From assembly GCA_965120355.1 (NCBI GenBank), contig CBCPMX010000154.1, positions 1 through 57,861 of the forward strand: DNA of 57,861 bases. Reading direction: 5' to 3'. Below, piece by piece: positions 24,797 to 32,825 of the stretch. The position numbers and the translations under genes are program-made. This DNA comes from CBCPMX01 sp965120355 (GTDB taxonomy: Bacteria > Bacillota > Clostridia > Oscillospirales > Oscillospiraceae). Position 1 is the first letter of the stretch. Each line of letters starts with the position of its first letter. Under the pieces are notes generated by a model, which saw nothing but the letters and a program-made list of their open reading frames with translations, was not told the origin of the DNA and ran no database searches.

Positions 24797-25834
24797 ATGG
24801 ATCTGAAAGAACAACTGTTTGCCCTGTCCGCCGCGGCTGGTCCCACCGGCCGCGAGGACGGGGCGGCGGAGCTGGCGGCTCAGCTGCTGGCTCCCCTGGT
24901 AGACCGCGTGGAGCGGGACGCCATGGGCAATGTCCTGGGCTGGCGCATGTCCGCCAATCCCAAGGCAAAGACCCTGCTTTTGGACGCCCATCTGGACGAG
25001 GTGGCCCTGATCGTCACCGGCCAGGAGGAGGGCTTTCTCCGGTTCGCGCCGCTCAACTGCGGTGTGGATGAGCGATTGCTGCCGGGCCTGCGGGTACGCG
25101 TCCTGTCTGAACAGCCTATGGACGGCGTCATCACCTGTTTGCCGCCCCATGCGCTGACGGCGGCGGAACGGGAAAAACCGTTTGAGATGGACAAGCTGCG
25201 TATTGACGTGGGCCTGACCCAGGAGCAGGCCCGCCAACAGGTCCCGACGGGCACCGCCGTGATCTATGGCACCCGCCCCTTCTCAATGGGGCCGCACCGG
25301 GTATGCGGCAAGTCTTTTGACGACCGCGCCTGTTTTACCATGCTGCTGGCTGCGGCAGATCTTTTGAAGGACAAAGACCTGCCGCTGAACGTATGCATCC
25401 TGGGCAGCACACAGGAAGAGAGCGGCATGGCCGGCGTCAGGGCCGCCGCCTTCCGTACTGCGCCGGACTTTGCCCTGGTCACCGACGTGACTTTTGGCAA
25501 AACGCCGGACAGCCCCAGTGAGGGCACGTTCCCTCTGAACTGCGGTCCCATCATCGGCGTCGGCCCGGTGCTGCACCGCAGACTGACCAACCAGCTCATT
25601 GCCTGCGCCGAGCGTATCGGCGTACCCTATATGCGGGAAATTGCCGCCCGCAGTACCGGCACCAACGCCATGCAGACGCAAATCTCCCGCATGGGCGTCC
25701 CCACGGTGCAGATTTCCGTGCCGCTGCAATATATGCACACGCCCACGGAGGTCATTGACCTGCGTGATCTGGAGCAGTCGGCGAAGCTGATTGCAGAATT
25801 TATTTTCAGTTGCGGAGAGGGGGCCATGGCATGA
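24797..25834 (+). CDS. M42 family metallo-aminopeptidase, paralogue 1
   Basis: A 345-residue M42 (TET/FrvX-type) aminopeptidase; such enzymes form large hollow dodecamers that trim peptides in the cytoplasm. Metal and catalytic positions are present: DAHLDEVALI, FDDRACFTM, TQEESGMAGV, VTDVTFGKTPD and the final LQYMHTPTEV. The start lies one base after the murD stop with GGAG inside murD. First of three consecutive M42 genes. It is the most divergent of the three in the insert region (PPHALTAAEREKP), so the paralogues may differ in cleavage preference or co-assemble. Confidence 0.9.
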   Translation: MDLKEQLFALSAAAGPTGREDGAAELAAQLLAPLVDRVERDAMGNVLGWRMSANPKAKTLLLDAHLDEVALIVTGQEEGFLRFAPLNCGVDERLLPGLRVRVLSEQPMDGVITCLPPHALTAAEREKPFEMDKLRIDVGLTQEQARQQVPTGTAVIYGTRPFSMGPHRVCGKSFDDRACFTMLLAAADLLKDKDLPLNVCILGSTQEESGMAGVRAAAFRTAPDFALVTDVTFGKTPDSPSEGTFPLNCGPIIGVGPVLHRRLTNQLIACAERIGVPYMREIAARSTGTNAMQTQISRMGVPTVQISVPLQYMHTPTEVIDLRDLEQSAKLIAEFIFSCGEGAMA

Positions 25835-26868
25835 GCGAGCTGTTGGAGAATATTGTCACACTATGCCGTCTCCCCGGCATTTCCGGCTGGGAAGACGCGG
25901 TTCGGGAGCACATCCGCCGCGAATTGACGCCCCATGCCGATCAAATTCTGGAGGACGGCCTGGGAAATCTGCTGGTTCACAAAAAAGGCAGGGTGGATCC
26001 CGGCAAAACCATCGTCCTGGCGGCCCACATGGACGAGGTGGGCATGATCATCCGGGAGATTACCCCGGAGGGATATTTGCGGTTTGCATTCGCCGGCGGC
26101 GTCGACCGCCGGGTCGTCATCGGCAAGCAGGTGTTTGTGGGGGAAAACCGGATTCCGGGGATTATTGGCATGAAGCCGGTCCATCTGACTACCGCCGAAG
26201 AACGCCGGACCATGCCCGCCGTCAAGGATCTGTATATTGACGTGGGCGCGGAGGATCAGGCTGCCGCTGAAAAGCTGACCTATCCCGGTGACTATGCCGT
26301 CTTTTCCGACGAGGTGACCTATCTTGCCAATGACGGGCTTTGCGTTAAGGCCATTGACGACCGGTTCGGCTGCGCCATGCTCATGACGCTGGCGAAGCAG
26401 GACCTGCCGGTGGATCTCTGGTTCGTCTTCACTGTCCAGGAGGAAATCGGCACCCGCGGCGCATATGCGGCCGCTTTTCAACTGCATCCGGATATCGTCG
26501 TGATTGTGGAGGGAACCACTGCCGCAGATCTTCCGATCTCTTCCAGCATAAAAAAGATCTGCGCCCCTGGCCGAGGGCCGGTTCTGCCCTTTATGGACAA
26601 GGGTACCATCTATGACCGCCGCCTTTTTGAGCAGCTGCGGGATTTGGCGGAAGCCCATCATATTCCATGGCAAACCAAGACCCTGGTTGCAGGCGGCACA
26701 GACGCCAGCGCGTTTCAGCGCAGCGCAGCGCCAGCACGGGTTTGCGCTGTCTCCGCGGCGGTGCGGTATATTCACAGCGGCGCCAGCGTGGCTCATATTC
26801 AGGATTTTTACAATATTAAACGGCTGCTGGAGCTGTTCCTGCAGTCACAGGAGGAACACCATGTTTGA
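25831..26868 (+). CDS. M42 family metallo-aminopeptidase, paralogue 2
   Basis: A 345-residue M42 aminopeptidase with intact sites: AAHMDEVGMII, IDDRFGCAML, VQEEIGTRGAY, VEGTTAADLP and VRYIHSGASV. ATG 25831 overlaps the stop of paralogue 1 as ATGA; the frame begins seven codons earlier, but the coupled start is the natural one. The presence of EGTTAAD at the fourth ligand position is the common M42 variant, as opposed to D in paralogues 1 and 3. Co-translated with its neighbours, suggesting fixed stoichiometry and possibly mixed complexes. Confidence 0.92.
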   Translation: MSELLENIVTLCRLPGISGWEDAVREHIRRELTPHADQILEDGLGNLLVHKKGRVDPGKTIVLAAHMDEVGMIIREITPEGYLRFAFAGGVDRRVVIGKQVFVGENRIPGIIGMKPVHLTTAEERRTMPAVKDLYIDVGAEDQAAAEKLTYPGDYAVFSDEVTYLANDGLCVKAIDDRFGCAMLMTLAKQDLPVDLWFVFTVQEEIGTRGAYAAAFQLHPDIVVIVEGTTAADLPISSSIKKICAPGRGPVLPFMDKGTIYDRRLFEQLRDLAEAHHIPWQTKTLVAGGTDASAFQRSAAPARVCAVSAAVRYIHSGASVAHIQDFYNIKRLLELFLQSQEEHHV

Positions 26869-27814
26869 AATACTGAAGCAACTGATCGGTCCCGTATCAC
26901 CCTCCGGCTGTGAGGGCGCAGTGGCCGGCGTCATTGAAGCCATTGCCGCGCCCTATGGCCAGGTGTCCCGGGACGTATTGGGCAACGTCATTGTTCACAA
27001 GCCCGGCAGCGGGAAAAAAATACTGTGCGCAGCCCATATGGACTCCATCGGCATGATTGTCACGTATCTGGAGAAGGAGGGCTACGCCCGCTTCGCCGCT
27101 CTGGGCGGCCTGAAACCTTCTGTGCTGCTCTCCCAGCGGGTGCAGTTTGCCGACGGCACCATGGGCGTGGTCTGCGCAGAGGACGGCGCAACGGACAAGG
27201 ATCTGACCCTGGACAAACTGTATATCGACACTGCCGGGATTCCCGTTCGCGTGGGCGATGTGGCGGTCTTTACCGGTACGCCGGTACAGATCGGGGACTT
27301 GGTGGTTTCTCCGTATCTGGACGACCGCATCGGCTGCGCCATTTTGCTGGAGGCCCTGCGCCAGAGCCAGGACAGCGAAAATGATCTGTATTTTGCTTTC
27401 ACCGTCCAGGAGGAGGTTGGCATCCGCGGCGCGGGTTCCGCCGCCTTTGCCGTGGAGCCGGAGCTGGGCATTGCCGTAGATGTGGATCTGGCCGGAGACG
27501 TGCCCGGTGTCAAGGGGCAGAAGCTGACGCTGGGCGGCGGTCCGGTGCTGAAATATATGGATCGGAGCTCCATTTCCAACTTCGCAGCCTGCCGCATGGT
27601 GGAGCAGACCGCTGAGGAACTGCAAATCCCCATTCAGCCCCGCGTCGCCACCGCAGGCGGTACCGACGCTCACGCGCTGCAGGCAGCCAAAGGCGGCGCA
27701 GTGATCACCCAGCTGGCTGTGGCCACCCGCTATGTCCACACCCCCAATGAAACAGCCCACCTGGGCGATGCGGTACAGTGCGCTACGCTGCTGGCCGCCA
27801 TTTTGAAGAAATAA
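26861..27814 (+). CDS. M42 family metallo-aminopeptidase, paralogue 3 (short form)
   Basis: A 317-residue M42 aminopeptidase, about 28 residues shorter than the two upstream copies. Ligand motifs are intact: AAHMDSIGMIV, LDDRIGCAIL, VQEEVGIRGAG, AVDVDLAGDVPG and TRYVHTPNET. Translation starts at ATG 26861 inside the end of paralogue 2 (eight-base overlap) with GGAGGA upstream; the much longer open frame (from 26612) only shadows paralogue 2. The three M42 genes together look like duplication followed by divergence within the murD-ispF operon. Confidence 0.92.
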   Translation: MFEILKQLIGPVSPSGCEGAVAGVIEAIAAPYGQVSRDVLGNVIVHKPGSGKKILCAAHMDSIGMIVTYLEKEGYARFAALGGLKPSVLLSQRVQFADGTMGVVCAEDGATDKDLTLDKLYIDTAGIPVRVGDVAVFTGTPVQIGDLVVSPYLDDRIGCAILLEALRQSQDSENDLYFAFTVQEEVGIRGAGSAAFAVEPELGIAVDVDLAGDVPGVKGQKLTLGGGPVLKYMDRSSISNFAACRMVEQTAEELQIPIQPRVATAGGTDAHALQAAKGGAVITQLAVATRYVHTPNETAHLGDAVQCATLLAAILKK

Positions 27815-27823
27815 GGCACGGAT

Positions 27824-29080
27824 ATGATACACTTCTCAGATAAGACGCTGGCTCTGGCCAGGGAGGCTGAGCGGGACCTGTCGGCTGTGTTTGCCCGCAT
27901 CGACGCCATCGCCCAGCACAACACAGAAAAGGTCCTGTCTGCCTTTCAGGAATTTCGGGTGTCCGACACGCACTTTGTGGGCACCACCGGCTACGGCTAC
28001 GACGACCGGGGCCGAGACACCTTGGATCAAATCTATGCCCGGGTATTTGGCTGTGAAGATGCCCTGGTCCGCATCAATTTCGTCAATGGCACCCATGCCC
28101 TGACGGCAGCGCTGTTCGGTATGCTGCGGCCTGGGGATGTCCTGCTGTCTGTGATGGGCGCGCCCTATGACACCCTGCAAAGCGCCATCGGCATCTCCGG
28201 CGACGAGCCGGGGAATCTGCGGCAGTTCGGCGTGGCCTACCGGCAGGTGGACCCGACGCCTGAGGGGGAGCCGGATTACGCTGCAATTGCCGAAGCTGCG
28301 AAGGCTTCGGATGTGAAAACCGTGCTGATCCAGCGAAGCCGGGGCTATTCCACTCGTGCCGCGCTGGACATCAGGCGCATTGAACAGATTGTAAAGACGG
28401 TTCGTACGGCAAATCCGGCAGTTCATATCATGGTGGACAATTGCTATGGCGAGTTTGTGGAGGAACTGGAGCCCACAGACGTGGGAGCGAACCTGATTGC
28501 CGGATCACTGATCAAGAATCCAGGCGGTGGCCTGTGTCTCACCGGCGGTTATATCGCCGGAAAACACGACCTGGTGGAAGCCGCTGCCATGCGGCTGACG
28601 TCGCCAGGGATTGGCCGGGAGTGCGGCTGTTCTCTGGATCAGAACCGGTCCCTGTATCAAGGGTTTTTTATGGCCCCCCACACCACGGCGCAGGCGGTCA
28701 AAACTGCCGCCTTCTGCGCCCGCATGATGGAGCTGTTGGGATACAAGTCCTCTCCGGCTTCCGACAGCATACGGACAGACATCGTCCAGACCATTGAATT
28801 CGGTTCGCCGGAGGGGTTATGCCGGTTCTGCAGGGGCATTCAGACCGGTGCTCCGGTGGATTCCTTCGTAACGCCGGAGCCATGGAACATGCCGGGCTAT
28901 GCTGATCCGGTTATCATGGCGGCCGGTGCGTTTGTCCAGGGCGCCTCCATCGAACTGTCCGCCGACGGGCCTATGCGTCCGCCGTACATGGCCTATATGC
29001 AGGGCGGCCTGACCTATGAATCTGGAAAGGTGGGCGTTCTGCTGGCCGTGGAAGAGCTTCTGAAAGGAGCAGAGCTATGA
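27824..29080 (+). CDS. Methionine gamma-lyase family ("aluminum resistance") PLP protein
   Basis: A 418-residue PLP enzyme of the fold-type I Cys/Met metabolism group, annotated in databases as aluminum resistance protein or methionine gamma-lyase family. It shows the N-terminal VLSAFQEFRVSDTHFVGTTGYGYDDRGRD motif of that subfamily in pieces, INFVNGTHAL for cofactor phosphate, IMVDNCYGEFVEE with the ring-stacking Asp, and SLIKNPGGGLCLTGGYIAG with the Schiff-base lysine. Its real reaction is unproven; cysteine or methionine breakdown is likely by family. It follows the M42 peptidases, consistent with amino acid use after peptide hydrolysis, and overlaps ispD by four bases. Confidence 0.88.
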   Translation: MIHFSDKTLALAREAERDLSAVFARIDAIAQHNTEKVLSAFQEFRVSDTHFVGTTGYGYDDRGRDTLDQIYARVFGCEDALVRINFVNGTHALTAALFGMLRPGDVLLSVMGAPYDTLQSAIGISGDEPGNLRQFGVAYRQVDPTPEGEPDYAAIAEAAKASDVKTVLIQRSRGYSTRAALDIRRIEQIVKTVRTANPAVHIMVDNCYGEFVEELEPTDVGANLIAGSLIKNPGGGLCLTGGYIAGKHDLVEAAAMRLTSPGIGRECGCSLDQNRSLYQGFFMAPHTTAQAVKTAAFCARMMELLGYKSSPASDSIRTDIVQTIEFGSPEGLCRFCRGIQTGAPVDSFVTPEPWNMPGYADPVIMAAGAFVQGASIELSADGPMRPPYMAYMQGGLTYESGKVGVLLAVEELLKGAEL

Positions 29081-29832
29081 AGCTGTTTTCCAATTTGAAG
29101 AGCCGTCGTTCCCCTTGGTGCAGCGCCATTGTCGTGGCTGCTGGCACCGCCTCCCGTATGGGCGGCATTGACAAGGTCATGGCCGATTTGGACGGGATTC
29201 CAATGCTGATCCGCAGCATCCAGCCGTTTCAGGCCAGCGATTGCATTCAGGAGATTATTGTGGTAACCCGGCAGGATCTGTTGGAGCAGGTGGCGGCACA
29301 GTGCAAGGCATACAGTCTGGACAAGGTCTCTGCCGTCATGACAGGCGGCAAAACCCGAACGGACTCTGTGCTTTGCGGGCTGGAGAGTGTGGACCGGCGT
29401 TGTACGCTGGCAGCCATTCACGACGGCGCCCGGCCCTTTGTATCTCGCCGGATCATTGCCGAAACCGTGCGCTGCGCGGTCAAAAACGGCGCGGCGGCTC
29501 CGGCCATGCCCGTGAAGGATACCGTAAAGATGGCTGAAAAAGATGTGGTAACAAGTACGCCCGACCGGTCCGCTTTGTATGGAGTTCAGACGCCCCAGTG
29601 CTTTGACCGGGATCTCATCTATACGGCCCTGTCTAAAGCAAAGGAGGACGGTGCAGTGCTGACTGACGACTGCATGGCCGTGGAACGCCTTGGCATGAAG
29701 GTCCATCTGACCAAGGGAGGAAATCAGAACATCAAAATCACCACGCCGTCAGACCTGTGGATGGCCGACGGCATTTTACGGGGGAGGGCGAACTATTGCG
29801 CATCGGACATGGATACGACGTCCACCGTCTGA
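29077..29832 (+). CDS. ispD: 2-C-methyl-D-erythritol 4-phosphate cytidylyltransferase
   Basis: Third step of the MEP isoprenoid pathway: CTP + MEP to CDP-ME. The 251-residue protein has a short charged N-terminal extension, the nucleotide-binding loop VVAAGTASRMGGIDKV, the DGARPFVS motif and AMPVKDTVK, QTPQCFDRDL and LTDDC, all typical of IspD. The start is coupled (ATGA) to the preceding gene with AAAGGAG at seven bases. The C-terminal end runs 37 bases into ispF. Isoprenoids are needed for undecaprenyl phosphate, linking it to murD in the same operon. Confidence 0.95.
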   Translation: MKLFSNLKSRRSPWCSAIVVAAGTASRMGGIDKVMADLDGIPMLIRSIQPFQASDCIQEIIVVTRQDLLEQVAAQCKAYSLDKVSAVMTGGKTRTDSVLCGLESVDRRCTLAAIHDGARPFVSRRIIAETVRCAVKNGAAAPAMPVKDTVKMAEKDVVTSTPDRSALYGVQTPQCFDRDLIYTALSKAKEDGAVLTDDCMAVERLGMKVHLTKGGNQNIKITTPSDLWMADGILRGRANYCASDMDTTSTV

Positions 29833-30287
29833 CGGAGGGACGAAAGCTGATCCTCGGCGGCGTGGAGATTCCGTACGCTATGGGTCTGGACGGCCATTCA
29901 GACGCCGACGTGGTGGTTCACGCCATTATGGACGCCCTGCTGGGCGCGGCGGCGCTGGGAGATATTGGCCGTCATTTTCCCGATACCGCTCCGCAGTATA
30001 AAGGGATCTCCAGCCTGAAACTGCTCGCTGCAGTAGGGGAGAAGCTCCGTACAGCCAGCTATGGGATCGGCAATATTGACGTCACGATTCTGGCGCAGCG
30101 GCCAAAATTGGCTCCGCACATTGCCCAAATGGAAGAAAATATAGCAAACACCCTTGGCATTGCAAAAAATCAGGTTAACATCAAAGCCACTACCGAGGAA
30201 GGGCTCGGCTTCACCGGCAGGGAAGAGGGCATTGCCACCCACGCCGTGGCCCTGTTGGAGGATTTGCCGTCGCCCCGTTTCCTGTGA
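29796..30287 (+). CDS. ispF: 2-C-methyl-D-erythritol 2,4-cyclodiphosphate synthase
   Basis: Fifth step of the MEP pathway, cyclising CDP-ME 2-phosphate with release of CMP. The 163-residue trimeric enzyme starts RIGHGYDVHRL (metal Asp and His), continues GVEIPYAMGLDGHSDADV and ends with the ATTEEGLGFTGREEGI motif. Start is a TTG at 29796, with GGGGAGGG seven bases upstream; the frame opens 13 codons earlier. It overlaps ispD by 37 bases. In many bacteria the two are fused; here they are separate overlapping genes. A strong terminator follows. Confidence 0.95.
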   Translation: MRIGHGYDVHRLTEGRKLILGGVEIPYAMGLDGHSDADVVVHAIMDALLGAAALGDIGRHFPDTAPQYKGISSLKLLAAVGEKLRTASYGIGNIDVTILAQRPKLAPHIAQMEENIANTLGIAKNQVNIKATTEEGLGFTGREEGIATHAVALLEDLPSPRFL

Positions 30288-30314
30288 ACCTGCGAGGCCG
30301 TGTGCAGACGATCA

Positions 30315-30364
30315 AACAAACGCACCACAGAACAGACTGCGTACTGTACTGTGGTGCGTTTGTT
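30315..30364. terminator. Bidirectional terminator between ispF and the crotonase gene
   Basis: A 16-bp perfect stem (30315-30330 with 30349-30364, arm AACAAACGCACCACAG) with an 18-base loop separates two convergent genes. Confidence 0.75.
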
Positions 30365-30365
30365 G

Positions 30366-31166
30366 TCACCGGCCCTCGAACTTGGCGGGACGCTTTTCCC
30401 GGAAGGCGTCTACGGCCTCCTGAAAATCGTGGGTGGACATGAGCCAGACGGAAAGCTTGTGCTCAATTTCCTGGGCAGCCTCCACGTTGCCGTCCACAAT
30501 ACCGTGGCTGACGATGGCCTTAATCCCGCGGATCGCCAGGGGCGGTTTGGCAACCAGCTGATCCACAATGCGGTCCACCTCTTCATACAGCGTCTTCTTG
30601 GGAAATACTTTATTGACGATGCCCTGGGTGGCTGCCTCTTGCGCAGAAATGCGTTCGCCCAGAAGAATCATTTCTTTGGCTTTATTGACCGTAATCTTTC
30701 GGGGCAGACGGATGGCGCCGCCCCAACCGGGCACCAATCCAATATTGACTTCTGTCAAGCCGAATTTGGCGTCGTCGGAGGCGTAGATCATGTCGCAGCA
30801 CATGGCAATCTCAAAGCCGCCGCCAATGCAGTAGCCATTCACAGCGGCAATGATGGGCTTATCCATGGCGGCTATGGTTTCGCGGATATCCACGCCGCGC
30901 TGATACATGGCCTCGCAGGCTGCCTCGTCCTGCAGCTCTTTCAGGCTCTCCATGGCGCCGCCGGAAGAAAAAGCCCGGTTCCCGTCGCCGCGAATAACCA
31001 CCGCCCGGACAGATTTGTCCTGCTGGGCCTCTGCAATGCACTCAATAAACCGAATCTGCATATCCGTCGTCAGGGCATTGAGGGCTCTGGGATTGGAAAA
31101 TACGATATAGAGAATCTTATTGCGGCTGCCGCGCCGCTGAAGCTTGATACAGGGGGCTTCACTCAT
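30366..31166 (-). CDS. Enoyl-CoA hydratase/isomerase family (crotonase) protein
   Basis: A 266-residue crotonase-fold enzyme acting on acyl-CoA. The oxyanion-hole strand is AFSSGGAMESL (usual form AFCAGAD), and both glutamates that act as acid and base in hydratases are kept: GGGFEIAMCCD and FGLTEVNIGLVPGWGG. This favours a hydratase over an isomerase or decarboxylase. Start has AAAGGTGG in place. It is alone on the minus strand with a near-consensus promoter and no butyrate-pathway partner adjacent, so the pathway cannot be named; butyrate or other acid fermentation is possible. Confidence 0.88.
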   Translation of the reverse strand: MSEAPCIKLQRRGSRNKILYIVFSNPRALNALTTDMQIRFIECIAEAQQDKSVRAVVIRGDGNRAFSSGGAMESLKELQDEAACEAMYQRGVDIRETIAAMDKPIIAAVNGYCIGGGFEIAMCCDMIYASDDAKFGLTEVNIGLVPGWGGAIRLPRKITVNKAKEMILLGERISAQEAATQGIVNKVFPKKTLYEEVDRIVDQLVAKPPLAIRGIKAIVSHGIVDGNVEAAQEIEHKLSVWLMSTHDFQEAVDAFREKRPAKFEGR

Positions 31167-31215
31167 GGGGATCCACCTTTCTGCGGTATGTTGTAGTTTC
31201 TGTGCTTCTCATTGT

Positions 31216-31244
31216 ATTGTAAGAAGTCATTTCAGGAATGTCAA
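31216..31244 (-). promoter_or_regulatory. Sigma-A promoter of the crotonase gene
   Basis: Minus strand TTGACA (31239-31244), 17 bp, TACAAT (31216-31221). Confidence 0.78.
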
Positions 31245-31314
31245 GTCATGACTGCCGGCGCGCCCGTACACTTTTCGACAGCAGCGCATACCATGGGTGG
31301 GGAGGGAAACTTCT

Positions 31315-31560
31315 ATGAATGATTGCTTATTCACTTTTCGCTCGGTGACCGGTGCACAGCGGGCAGCAAGAGTTCTTACAAATGTGGGAATCAACGCCCC
31401 CATGATGCGGACGCCTAGAGCATTGTCGGAAAACGGATGTGGATATTGTCTGCGGATTCGGGATATCCACTGCGTTACCGCGGCTGAACTGATGCGAAAT
31501 GCCGGTACGCCATTCAGCCGCGCTTATCGCGGCGACACCATGGAGGAGGTGGCTCTGTGA
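31315..31560 (+). CDS. DUF3343 putative Se/S carrier-like protein
   Basis: An 81-residue protein of the DUF3343 family, described as a putative selenium/sulfur carrier. It shows the pattern LFTFRSVTGAQRAARVL and a conserved cysteine in GCGYCLRI. The start at 31315 follows GGGGAGGG; the ORF opens six codons earlier. It overlaps the next gene, a cysteine-desulfurase-like enzyme, at GTGA, so both are made together. In related bacteria this pair sits with selenium-dependent molybdenum hydroxylase genes, which are not in the window. Carrier of persulfide or selenide is an inference from context. Confidence 0.85.
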   Translation: MNDCLFTFRSVTGAQRAARVLTNVGINAPMMRTPRALSENGCGYCLRIRDIHCVTAAELMRNAGTPFSRAYRGDTMEEVAL

Positions 31561-32693
31561 TCTATTTTGACAGCGGCGCCACCTCTCTGCAAAAGCCCAG
31601 AGCAGTGGCGAACGCCATGAAAAAGGCTGTTGCGACCTGTGCCAGTCCCGGGCGCGGCGGACATGTCCCAGCGCAGCGGGCTGCGGATACAGTCTTTTCC
31701 TGCCGGGAACTGGCGGCGGAACTGTTCGGCTGCCAGCCGGACCAGGTGATTCTGACAATGAACGCAACCCATGGGCTGAATATTGCCATCAAGAGTTTAC
31801 TCCGGCCTGGAGACCGGGTAGTGGTTTCTGGCTTTGAACACAACGCTGTCATGCGGCCGCTGACCGCTTTGGGCGCAGCGATTGTGATTGCAGGGCGCAA
31901 GCTCTTTGATCCGGCCGATACGCTGGCGGCCTTTGAGCAGGCGGTGACGCCAGACACAGCCGCAGTCGTTTGTACCCATGTGTCCAACGTATTCGGCTAT
32001 ATTCTGCCAGTGCAGGCCATTGCCGACCTGTGCCGTGAACGGGGCGTACCCCTGATTGTGGATGCCTCCCAATCTGCCGGGATTCTGCCGGTACGGATGG
32101 ATGCCCTCGGCGCAGATTTTATCGCCATGCCTGGCCATAAGGGCCTTTATGGGCCGCAGGGTACCGGCCTTCTGCTGTGCGGCCAGCCGGGTCAACCGCT
32201 TTTGGAAGGCGGAACCGGAAGCGTCTCTCAAGCGTTTACAATGCCGGCATTCCTGCCGGACCGGCAGGAAGCCGGCACACACAACGTTCCCGGCGCTGCC
32301 GGACTGGCGGCTGGCCTGTCCTTCATCCTGGAGAAAACGCCGGCATCTATTCTCGCCCATGAACGGAAGCTGACGGAAGCATTTGTAAAGGCGATGGCAT
32401 CCTGTCCCAGAACAGAGCTGTTTCTCGCAAAGACACCGGAACTGCAAGCCGGTGTGGTGTCTTTCCGCGTGCGGGAGCTGGACTGCGAAGCGGTGGCAGA
32501 GGCATTGGGGAGCCGTGGAATCGCCGTGCGGGCAGGGCTGCACTGCGCTCCAGCAGCGCATGAGAGCGCTGGGACGCTGGAAACCGGCACTGTTCGGGTC
32601 AGTTTTTCTGCCTTTAACCGCACTGCGCAGTGCCGTCAATTTGGCGCGGCGATGTGGGAGATTGTAAACGATTTGTCAAAACAGAAGAATTAA
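31557..32693 (+). CDS. Class V aminotransferase, cysteine desulfurase family (TIGR01977-like)
   Basis: A 378-residue PLP enzyme resembling SufS/CsdA. It has IYFDSGATSLQKP at the start, THVSNVFGYILP, VDASQSAGI (PLP Asp), the Schiff-base lysine in MPGHKGLYGPQG, and the catalytic cysteine in RAGLHCAPAAHES. It should take sulfur (or selenium from selenocysteine) off cysteine as persulfide. GTG start overlaps the DUF3343 stop, with GGAGGAGG upstream. Not in an iron-sulfur (suf/isc) operon; its DUF3343 partner suggests a special sulfur or selenium transfer route. Confidence 0.9.
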   Translation: MIYFDSGATSLQKPRAVANAMKKAVATCASPGRGGHVPAQRAADTVFSCRELAAELFGCQPDQVILTMNATHGLNIAIKSLLRPGDRVVVSGFEHNAVMRPLTALGAAIVIAGRKLFDPADTLAAFEQAVTPDTAAVVCTHVSNVFGYILPVQAIADLCRERGVPLIVDASQSAGILPVRMDALGADFIAMPGHKGLYGPQGTGLLLCGQPGQPLLEGGTGSVSQAFTMPAFLPDRQEAGTHNVPGAAGLAAGLSFILEKTPASILAHERKLTEAFVKAMASCPRTELFLAKTPELQAGVVSFRVRELDCEAVAEALGSRGIAVRAGLHCAPAAHESAGTLETGTVRVSFSAFNRTAQCRQFGAAMWEIVNDLSKQKN

Positions 32694-32706
32694 CGACCTG
32701 TTTTCC

Positions 32707-32735
32707 TTGCCAAGCGAAGAAAATTCCTGTATAAT
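32707..32735 (+). promoter_or_regulatory. Sigma-A promoter of cdaA
   Basis: TTGCCA (32707-32712), 17 bp, TATAAT (32730-32735); predicted start about 32742 gives an 84-base leader. Confidence 0.78.
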
Positions 32736-32745
32736 AGGATTAAAG

Positions 32746-32792
32746 AATATGCTGCTGAGGTGCGCCGTTTTGGCGCACGCATATTGTGCGCC
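32746..32792 (+). promoter_or_regulatory. cdaA leader with mutually exclusive hairpins
   Basis: Segments GTGCGCC (32760-32766), GGCGCAC (32772-32778) and GTGCGCC (32786-32792) allow the middle one to pair with either side. The first fold is extended by AATATGC (32746-32752) with GCATATT (32779-32785). This is a switch-like layout right at the transcript start. No known riboswitch consensus was recognised. Confidence 0.45.
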
Positions 32793-32825
32793 TCTGAATG
32801 CGCTGTAATGCAAGGATGATATAAA

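Noticed and set aside
26897..27832. 311-codon minus-strand frame opposite the third M42 gene
   Set aside because: Mirror of codon bias in the M42 gene.
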